From Alkalithermobacter paradoxus (GTDB lineage: Bacteria; Bacillota; Clostridia; Peptostreptococcales; Peptostreptococcaceae), in assembly GCA_002029295.1 (NCBI GenBank), contig MZGW01000001.1, forward strand, positions 62,001 to 126,000: a stretch of DNA of 64,000 bases, in the 5' to 3' direction. Under the pieces are notes generated by a model. It was not told the origin of the DNA. It worked only from the letters and a program-made list of their open reading frames with translations, and did not search any database. Every line of letters begins with the position of its first letter. The first letter of the stretch is position 1. A program made the translations under genes and the position numbers. This document shows positions 57,661-64,000 of this stretch, in pieces.

Positions 57661-58752
57661 TACATTAAATCTAAATAGTATAACATCCCCGTCTTTAACT
57701 ACATAATCTTTACCTTCAAGTCTCACAAGACCTTTTTCTTTTGCAGTAGTCATTGTACCAACTGAGATTAAATCATCATATGCAATAGTTTCAGCTCTTA
57801 TAAATCCTCTTTCTATATCTGAGTGTATTTTACCACCTGCTTGAGGAGCCTTTGTTCCAGCTTTTATTGTCCAAGCTCTAACCTCTTTAGGTCCAGCAGT
57901 TAGGAAGCTTATAAGACCAAGTAAAGAGTAACCTGCCTTTATTAATTTATCAAGACCAGACTCGTTTAGCCCTAGATCCTTTAAAAACTCAGATTTTTCA
58001 CTATCGTCAAGCTCTGAAATTTCAGCTTCTATTTGAGCACATATGACAACAACTTGAGCATTTTCCATAGCTGCAAATTCTCTAACTTTGTTAACATACT
58101 CATTAGATGCCCCATCGTCAGATAAATCGTCTTCAGAAACATTAGTAACATAAATTACAGGCTTGTCTGTAAGCAGATTAAGTTGTTTAACAAAAGCTCT
58201 TTCATCATCAGTAAAATCCATAGATCTTACAGACATATTATTTTCTAAAGTTTCTTTTATTCTATTTAATATATCAAGTTCACCAGCAAGAGCTTTATCA
58301 GACTTGGCTGCTTTTTGAGTTTTTTGTATTCTTCTTTCTAACACTTCAATATCTGAGAAAATAAGTTCTATATTTATAGTTTCTATATCTCTTATAGGGT
58401 CAACAGATCCATCAACGTGAACAACATTAGGGTCTTCAAAGCATCTAACAACGTGAACTATAGATTCAACCTCTCTTATATGAGATAAGAACTTATTTCC
58501 TAATCCTTCTCCTTTACTAGCTCCCCTAACAAGACCTGCTATATCGCAAAATTCAATAGCTGTAGGAACGACTTTTTCTGAATTATATAATTCTTTAAGT
58601 TTTAATAATCTCTCGTCAGGAACAGAAACAACCCCTACATTAGGCTCAATTGTACAAAATGGATAGTTTGCAGACTCAGCTCCTGCTTGAGTTATAGCAT
58701 TGAAAAGGGTACTTTTACCAACATTAGGCAATCCAACTATACCTAGTTTCAT
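57658..58752 (-). CDS. ychF: YchF/Ola1-type redox-regulated ATPase
   Basis: This 364-residue Obg-family P-loop protein has G1 GLPNVGKSTLFNAI, the switch region NYPFCTIEPNVG, G3 DIAGLVRGASKGEGLG and a C-terminal TGS domain ending GDVILFRFNV. It binds ribosomes and prefers ATP. It is monocistronic on the minus strand. Confidence 0.97.
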   Translation of the reverse strand: MKLGIVGLPNVGKSTLFNAITQAGAESANYPFCTIEPNVGVVSVPDERLLKLKELYNSEKVVPTAIEFCDIAGLVRGASKGEGLGNKFLSHIREVESIVHVVRCFEDPNVVHVDGSVDPIRDIETINIELIFSDIEVLERRIQKTQKAAKSDKALAGELDILNRIKETLENNMSVRSMDFTDDERAFVKQLNLLTDKPVIYVTNVSEDDLSDDGASNEYVNKVREFAAMENAQVVVICAQIEAEISELDDSEKSEFLKDLGLNESGLDKLIKAGYSLLGLISFLTAGPKEVRAWTIKAGTKAPQAGGKIHSDIERGFIRAETIAYDDLISVGTMTTAKEKGLVRLEGKDYVVKDGDVILFRFNV

Positions 58753-58958
58753 TTAAATCTTCCTCTCATGTATTATTTATAATTTAAATTTTATACAAAA
58801 TTGTTTAAGGCATACAGAAAAATTATAACTCATATACAAAGTCAATGCAAATAAGAAATTCAAATATAGACATACTTATGATTACAAAATCAGTTGATGT
58901 TCTTTTATCTTTAAAGTTTTCATACTTTAATATAAAGCTATAAAGTTAGGTGATGGAT

Positions 58959-60062
58959 ATGTATAAAAAAATACTCTTAGGAATGTCGTTTTTTTCAATA
59001 TTAATATTTGATGGATTTTTAGAAAATATGTTTATTGTAATTTTTACTATATCTATATATAAAGCTTTCCAAAATAAAGATACCCAAAATCTATTTAAAT
59101 GTTTTGTTATTTCATATATTATTCTTAATTTAGTATTAGTTATTTTTTATAAGGAAAAAGTAGATTATAGCATTTTAGAACCATATAATCCACAAGATAA
59201 AAAGGCAGTTATTTTAGTTTATCAAGGAGAAGACAGAAAGTACAATCTAAAAGAAAGATCCAGGGAAATTTATGAAAGTGATGGTGTGTATTCTTTATTT
59301 ACAAGTGTATACAAATTACATAGATACAAGGACATGTATGAGAAATTAGGATCAAGTGAATTCAAAAATAGAAGCTATCAATTTAGAAAGGAATTAAGTA
59401 ATAAACTAGGTCCTAATTATACAGTTTTAAACTCTAATTTATATACAAGGCCCTATTTAGAAAATATAGTTGCTGATCTTGTAAATAAAGGATATAAGGA
59501 AATAATATTTTGCCCAATGTTTTTAACTGAAGGAAGAGAATATAAAACATTTCAGAAAAGAGTAGAAAATATGGAACTTATAAAGTACGGTGTAAATATT
59601 AAGGTTACAGGAGTGTTTTGGGACTCAGAAGAAATAGCTAATGTATATAAAGATAATATATTGGCTTATCTGAACAAAAAAAACGATAATATGGGCATAT
59701 TGCTTGTTGGCCTTAAAGAACAAAATGACTTAAATCAAGATATAATATTTAGGGAAAAGATAAAAAATCAATTATTAAATGAAAAAAAAGACAATATAAA
59801 AATAAAATTAGCTCTTTTAGAAAATCATAAAAGGGATATAATAAAAATAGGAGAGGAATTGCTAGAATATGGTATAGATTTATTGTATTTGGTTATACCT
59901 ACTTCTATGTTTGAAACTATACAAATAAGATCTTTAGCTGAGTATGTACTTAGAAAATTATATGTTTCAGATGAAACTAAATATTATTATATAGGACCAG
60001 TAAATGATAACAGTATACTAGTAGAAGAATTATATAAGAAAATAAAATTGATACAAAATTAA
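58959..60062 (+). CDS. Membrane-anchored ferrochelatase-like protein
   Basis: This protein of about 367 residues has two hydrophobic segments in the first 60 residues, then a soluble chelatase-like region. AVILVYQGEDRKYN matches the opening strand of ferrochelatase, and NLYTRPYLENIVADLVNKG followed by EIIFCPMFLTEG resembles its tetrapyrrole-binding segment. The second domain has GILLVGLKEQ where ferrochelatase has the catalytic His (SxHGLP), so chelatase activity is doubtful. AGGTG at 58948-58952 favours ATG 58959. A terminator is absent before the peptidase genes, so they may form an operon. Confidence 0.6.
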   Translation: MYKKILLGMSFFSILIFDGFLENMFIVIFTISIYKAFQNKDTQNLFKCFVISYIILNLVLVIFYKEKVDYSILEPYNPQDKKAVILVYQGEDRKYNLKERSREIYESDGVYSLFTSVYKLHRYKDMYEKLGSSEFKNRSYQFRKELSNKLGPNYTVLNSNLYTRPYLENIVADLVNKGYKEIIFCPMFLTEGREYKTFQKRVENMELIKYGVNIKVTGVFWDSEEIANVYKDNILAYLNKKNDNMGILLVGLKEQNDLNQDIIFREKIKNQLLNEKKDNIKIKLALLENHKRDIIKIGEELLEYGIDLLYLVIPTSMFETIQIRSLAEYVLRKLYVSDETKYYYIGPVNDNSILVEELYKKIKLIQN

Positions 60063-60075
60063 GGAGGTAGTAATT

Positions 60076-61335
60076 TTGGATACAATAGAAAAAATAAACT
60101 TAGGAGAAGGATTGAACTTAATATTAATAAACACTCCTAAATTCAAGACAAACCTAGTAAGTGTTTATATGCAAAGACCTCTAAATAGAAATGAAGTTAC
60201 AAAAAATGCTTTGATACCTAGCTTACTAGAAAGTGGAAGTATGAACTTCAAAAGTCAAAGAGAAATATCTAAGAAATTAGATGAGCTATACGGAGCTAGT
60301 ATATTATGCGATACAAGTAAAAAAGGAGAAAAGAGTATACTAAGCTTTAAATTAGCTATTACAAATGATATATATATAAACGAAAACATATTTATAGAAG
60401 GATTACGCTTTTTAAATGAGATAATAAGCAATCCATTAGTAGAAAATAATGGATTTAAAAAAGAATATGTAGAGATAGAAAAGAACAATTTAAGAGATAG
60501 AATACGAGGAAGAATAAATGATAAAAACCATTATTCTATAGAAAGATGTATAGAAGAAATGTGTAAAAATGAAAATTTTAGTATACATGAATACGGCTAT
60601 GAAGAAGATTTAGATTCTATAGATGAAGTATCTTTATACAATCACTATAAAGAAGTAATAAAAACATCACCTATAGATATTGTAGTAGCAGGAAATTTTG
60701 AAAAAGAAAATGTGATAAATGACGTGAAAAATATATTCAACTTTGAAAGATCTAATATAATCACAATTCCTAAAGAAAAAATAAGATTTGATGTAGATAG
60801 TGTAAAAAATGTAATTGATAAAATGGATGTAACGCAAGGAAAAATAGTTTTAGGATTTAGAACAAATGTAGATTATGAAGATGAAAAGTATTATTCCTTA
60901 ATGGTATATTCAAGTATTCTAGGAGGAGGACCTCATTCTAAATTATTTATGAATGTTAGAGAAAAAGAAAGCTTGTGTTACTATATATACTCTTCTATCG
61001 AAAAGTATAAATCTATAATGTTAATAGGGTCAGGTATAGAGATAAATAACTACGATAAAGCACTAGAACTTATAAATAAAGAACTAGAAAAAATGAAAAA
61101 AGGTGAAATTTCAGATGAAGAAATAAATAATAGCAAGAAGTCTTTGATTAACTCTATAAATTCAGTTAAGGATAGTTTAGGAGGACTTACAGAATTTTAT
61201 TATTCTCAAGCTATAAGTGGAACAAAAGAAAATTTAAGCTCTATAATTGAAAAGATAAATAATGTGACTATAGATAAGGTTGTAGACTCTTGTCAAGAAA
61301 TAAAACTAGATACAGTGTATTTCTTGAGAAACTAA
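60076..61335 (+). CDS. M16-family peptidase-like protein, inactive partner (YmfF-like)
   Basis: This 419-residue M16 fold protein lacks the zinc motif HxxEH at the expected place (ALIPSLLESGS), so it is the non-catalytic partner of the following gene. The pair corresponds to B. subtilis YmfF/YmfH, named in databases as EF-P modification-associated (YfmF/YfmH). The start is TTG 60076 after AAGGAGGTAG. Confidence 0.88.
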   Translation: MDTIEKINLGEGLNLILINTPKFKTNLVSVYMQRPLNRNEVTKNALIPSLLESGSMNFKSQREISKKLDELYGASILCDTSKKGEKSILSFKLAITNDIYINENIFIEGLRFLNEIISNPLVENNGFKKEYVEIEKNNLRDRIRGRINDKNHYSIERCIEEMCKNENFSIHEYGYEEDLDSIDEVSLYNHYKEVIKTSPIDIVVAGNFEKENVINDVKNIFNFERSNIITIPKEKIRFDVDSVKNVIDKMDVTQGKIVLGFRTNVDYEDEKYYSLMVYSSILGGGPHSKLFMNVREKESLCYYIYSSIEKYKSIMLIGSGIEINNYDKALELINKELEKMKKGEISDEEINNSKKSLINSINSVKDSLGGLTEFYYSQAISGTKENLSSIIEKINNVTIDKVVDSCQEIKLDTVYFLRN

Positions 61336-61346
61336 GGAGGTAAAGA

Positions 61347-62633
61347 ATGAAGAAAATATTTAATGATATATTAAAAGAAACAATCTATTATGAAAAATTA
61401 GATAATGGGCTTGAAGTATTTTTTATGCCAAAGAGTGGTTTTACTAAAAAATATGCTGTGTTTGCAACCAAATATGGATCTAATGACTTAGAATTTATTC
61501 CATTTAATAAAGAAAATAAGATAAAAGTTAATGAGGGTATAGCTCACTTTCTAGAACATAAGATGTTTGAACAACCAGGTGGAGGTAATGCATTTGATAA
61601 ATTCTCAGACCTTGGGGCTAGCGCTAACGCATATACTAATTTTACAATGACAGCGTATCTTTTCTCTGCTACAGATAACTTTTATGAATGTCTAGAACAT
61701 TTGATAGACTATGTTCAAACTCCTTATTTTACTGATGAGAACGTAGAAAAAGAAAAAGGTATAATAGAACAAGAAATAAATATGTACAATGATAATGCAG
61801 ACTGGAAAGTGTATTTTAATACACTAAAGGCTATGTACCAAAAACATACAACAAAAGTTGACATAGCAGGTACTGTTGAAAGTATATATAAAATAACTAA
61901 AGAAGAGCTTTACGACTGTTATAACACTTTTTATAGCCCGGGAAATATGGCGCTATTTGTAGTTGGAGATCTTGAAATAGATAAAGTTATGGAAACTGTA
62001 AATAAAAGCATGAAAAAAGAGTTTAGTCAGTTACAGGGAGAAATTAAGAGGTTTTATCCTAGTGAACCAAATGAGATAAATGAAAAAGAGATAGTAGAGA
62101 ATCTAACAGTATCTATTCCTATGTTTAATATAGCCTTTAAAGATACTGATGTGAATTATGATGGTGAAAGATTGCTAAAGAAAGAAATGGAAACAGAAAT
62201 AGTGTTAGATATGATATTTAAAAAAGGAAGCAGTCTTTATGAAGAATTGTACCTAAATGGACTGATAAATGAAAATTTCGGGTGTGACTATATGGGGCAT
62301 ATAGATCATGGGTACACTATCGTAGGAGGAGAATCTAAAGATCCTTATAAAGTGAAAGAAATAATATTTAATCATATAGCTAAGTACAATAAAGAAGGAT
62401 TAAGTCAAGAAGATTTTGAAAGAATAAAAAGAAAGAAAATAGGTAGATTCTTAAAATACTTTGATTCAGTAGAATTTATAGCTAATAATTTTATATCATA
62501 TCACTTTAAAGGAATAAATCTAATTGATTACATTGAGGTTTTAAAGGGTGTAAATTTTGAAGATGTAGTAAAAAGATTTGAAAATCATTTCAAAGAGGAG
62601 TATTCTGTAATATCTATTATAAATCCTAAGTAG
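61347..62633 (+). CDS. M16-family zinc peptidase (YmfH-like)
   Basis: This 428-residue active-looking M16 peptidase has zinc site HFLEH followed by the distal EKGIIEQEINM glutamate and GGGNAFDKFSDLGASANAYT. It is 11 bases after the inactive partner and probably works with it as a heterodimer. AAGGAGGT precedes ATG 61347. Confidence 0.92.
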   Translation: MKKIFNDILKETIYYEKLDNGLEVFFMPKSGFTKKYAVFATKYGSNDLEFIPFNKENKIKVNEGIAHFLEHKMFEQPGGGNAFDKFSDLGASANAYTNFTMTAYLFSATDNFYECLEHLIDYVQTPYFTDENVEKEKGIIEQEINMYNDNADWKVYFNTLKAMYQKHTTKVDIAGTVESIYKITKEELYDCYNTFYSPGNMALFVVGDLEIDKVMETVNKSMKKEFSQLQGEIKRFYPSEPNEINEKEIVENLTVSIPMFNIAFKDTDVNYDGERLLKKEMETEIVLDMIFKKGSSLYEELYLNGLINENFGCDYMGHIDHGYTIVGGESKDPYKVKEIIFNHIAKYNKEGLSQEDFERIKRKKIGRFLKYFDSVEFIANNFISYHFKGINLIDYIEVLKGVNFEDVVKRFENHFKEEYSVISIINPK

Positions 62634-62655
62634 AATACTTGAAAATGTTGAAAAA

Positions 62656-62684
62656 TTGACATAATAATAAAGTAGAATTATAAT
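62656..62684 (+). promoter_or_regulatory. Consensus sigma-A promoter of lgt
   Basis: TTGACA at 62656-62661, a 17-base spacer and TATAAT at 62679-62684. The -10 box runs into the hairpin at 62682-62712. Confidence 0.8.
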
Positions 62685-62712
62685 AAAGCTAGGCTTAAAG
62701 CCTAGCTTTATT
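62682..62712 (+). terminator. Hairpin between the peptidase pair and lgt
   Basis: AATAAAGCTAGGCT / AGCCTAGCTTTATT gives a perfect 14-bp stem with a TAA loop. The T-run is weak (CTTTATTC), so it may be a partial terminator or a 5' hairpin of the lgt transcript. Confidence 0.6.
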
Positions 62713-62733
62713 CATTGTTGGAGGTGTGATTTT

Positions 62734-63471
62734 ATGAATCCTGTGGCTTTTAGTATATTAGGAGTAGATATTAGATGGTATGGAATACTCATATCAACAG
62801 GTATAATACTTGGTATTTTACTTGCTGTAAAACAAGGAAGGAAATTAGATATAAATGAAGATAAATTAATAGACTTATATTTAATAGCTGTACCGAGTGC
62901 TATAGTTGGTGCTAGAATATATTATGTTATATTTAATTGGGCATATTATAAAGGAGATATATTAAAAATTATAAATATAAGAAGTGGAGGACTTGCAATT
63001 CATGGAGGAATTATAGGCGGAGTAATTGCTGCTTATATATATTGCAAGGTGAATAAAATTGATTTTAATACAATTTTAGATATATCTGCGCCAAGCCTTA
63101 TATTAGGTCAAGCAATAGGAAGATGGGGTAATTTTTTCAATCAAGAAGCATACGGTAGGCCAACTAATTTGCCTTGGGCAATAACAGTAGATGGAGTGAA
63201 AGTACACCCTACTTTCTTATATGAATCTCTTTGGAATATATGTCTTTTCTTATTTTTAATAAGATTTAGGGACAAAGCAAAATATAGAGGACAGGTGTTT
63301 ATATATTACGCAGGAATATATTCAGTAGGGAGATTTATAGTAGAGAGCTTTAGAATTGATAGTTTAATGATTGGGCCATTAAGAACTGCCCAGGTAATAA
63401 GTATACTAACGATAGGAATTTGTTTTTTAGCAGATAAATATCTTAGAAATAACCCAAAATACAGTAATTGA
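62734..63471 (+). CDS. lgt: Prolipoprotein diacylglyceryl transferase
   Basis: This 245-residue, seven-helix membrane enzyme transfers diacylglyceryl to the lipobox cysteine of prolipoproteins. It has the signature [13 protein letters not shown], the [10 protein letters not shown] region and [22 protein letters not shown] precedes ATG 62734. Confidence 0.97.
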   Translation: MNPVAFSILGVDIRWYGILISTGIILGILLAVKQGRKLDINEDKLIDLYLIAVPSAIVGARIYYVIFNWAYYKGDILKIINIRSGGLAIHGGIIGGVIAAYIYCKVNKIDFNTILDISAPSLILGQAIGRWGNFFNQEAYGRPTNLPWAITVDGVKVHPTFLYESLWNICLFLFLIRFRDKAKYRGQVFIYYAGIYSVGRFIVESFRIDSLMIGPLRTAQVISILTIGICFLADKYLRNNPKYSN

Positions 63472-63494
63472 ATGTAGATAGAGGAGAGAAAACA

Positions 63495-64000
63495 ATGGAA
63501 TTTAATCACGTATCTGTTTTGTTAAATGAATGTATAGAAAATCTTAATATAAATCCAGATGGAGTATATGTAGACGGTACATTAGGAGGAGCTGGACACT
63601 CATTAGAAATAGCTAAAAGGCTAAGTGATAAGGGACTTTTAATAGCTTTTGACCAAGATATAAATGCTATTGAAGTAGGATATGAAAGATTAAAAGATTA
63701 TAACGATAGAGTTAAATTAATTCATAGGAATTTTGTAAATTTAAAGGAAGAGCTTGAAAAAATAGGAGTGCAAAAAATTGATGGATTGCTACTAGATTTA
63801 GGTGTATCTTCACATCAACTTGATGAAAGAGAGAGAGGATTTTCTTACATGCAAGATGCACAACTAGATATGAGGATGGACACTAGAAATCCTTTGACAG
63901 CTAAAGATATCGTAAATAACTATAGTGAGAAAGAACTAGAAAGAATTATAAAACTGTATGGAGAAGAAAATTGGGCAAAAAGAATAGCACAATTTATAGT
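63495..64000 (+). CDS. rsmH: 16S rRNA (cytosine1402-N4)-methyltransferase (5' part)
   Basis: The first 168 residues are visible and the gene runs off the window. It starts [12 protein letters not shown], has SAM motif [11 protein letters not shown] and [13 protein letters not shown], followed by [16 protein letters not shown], all typical of RsmH (MraW). It is 23 bases after lgt and is likely followed by the division/cell-wall (dcw) cluster. AGGAGAG precedes ATG 63495. Confidence 0.97.
   Translation, partial: MEFNHVSVLLNECIENLNINPDGVYVDGTLGGAGHSLEIAKRLSDKGLLIAFDQDINAIEVGYERLKDYNDRVKLIHRNFVNLKEELEKIGVQKIDGLLLDLGVSSHQLDERERGFSYMQDAQLDMRMDTRNPLTAKDIVNNYSEKELERIIKLYGEENWAKRIAQFI

Overview
The window is AT-rich DNA with the gene content of a spore-forming, amino-acid-fermenting anaerobe of the Clostridia, most likely a member of the Peptostreptococcaceae (the Clostridioides / Acetoanaerobium group). 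The evidence is an ornithine aminomutase operon, a one-subunit pyruvate:ferredoxin oxidoreductase, an alpha/beta-type spore protein, type A RNase P RNA, purine-rich ribosome binding sites, and frequent TTG starts behind strong Shine-Dalgarno sequences. Species is not assigned. The window appears chromosomal; I see no integrase, transposase, phage structural gene, CRISPR array, rRNA or tRNA.

Layout. 1-5.8 kb: 3' part of an oxidative ornithine degradation operon (ortB partial, oraS, oraE, a GlmL-like ATPase, ornithine racemase). 5.9-9.3 kb: ABC exporter (ATPase plus two permeases). 9.3-14.7 kb: LytS/LytR-type two-component system, CstA-family transporter and a second transporter. 14.7-16.4 kb (minus): DUF1576 membrane protein with a coupled small protein. 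16.6-18.3 kb: AbgT transporter with a consensus promoter. 18.3-18.7 kb: RNase P RNA. 18.7-19.4 kb: a decayed or frameshifted small locus. 19.5-20.6 kb: Nudix hydrolase and a 90-residue unknown. 20.8-25.7 kb: an unusual three-gene helicase / helicase / Fe-S nuclease operon resembling a split AddAB. 25.7-28.0 kb: Crp/Fnr regulator divergent from a cupin and two half-permeases, the second fused to a ferredoxin domain. 28-32 kb: MurF-like ligase, CorA, DUF362 protein. 32-35.7 kb: fructose PTS operon. 35.7-38.4 kb: peroxiredoxin, YeiH-type transporter, DMT transporter. 38.5-41.6 kb: BglG-type antiterminator, RAT/terminator leader, ptsH, ptsI. 41.6-47.1 kb: CoA-type Nudix, YkvA-like protein, CobD-like aminotransferase, PduO-type cobalamin adenosyltransferase, hpt, exonuclease, threonine aldolase, CinA-C amidase. 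47.2-52.4 kb: spore protein, two small unknowns, flavin reductase and aroC-aroB-aroA. 52.4-57.5 kb: PduL-type acyltransferase, deoC, pyruvate:ferredoxin oxidoreductase. 57.6-64 kb: ychF (minus), a ferrochelatase-like membrane protein, a YmfF/YmfH peptidase pair, lgt and the start of rsmH.

Several parts fit together. Ornithine aminomutase needs adenosylcobalamin, and the cobalamin adenosyltransferase and CobD-like gene lie 40 kb away. HPr and enzyme I encoded here would phosphorylate the fructose EIIA/EIIBC also encoded here. Threonine aldolase and DeoC make acetaldehyde, while pyruvate oxidoreductase and PduL handle acetyl-CoA.

The least explained items are the AddAB-like triad, a family of interspersed double-hairpin repeats (three copies), the Crp/Fnr-controlled permease-ferredoxin operon, the 10-bp-phased repeats downstream of the fruR promoter, the ferrochelatase-like membrane protein that lacks a visible catalytic histidine, and the broken small operon after RNase P.
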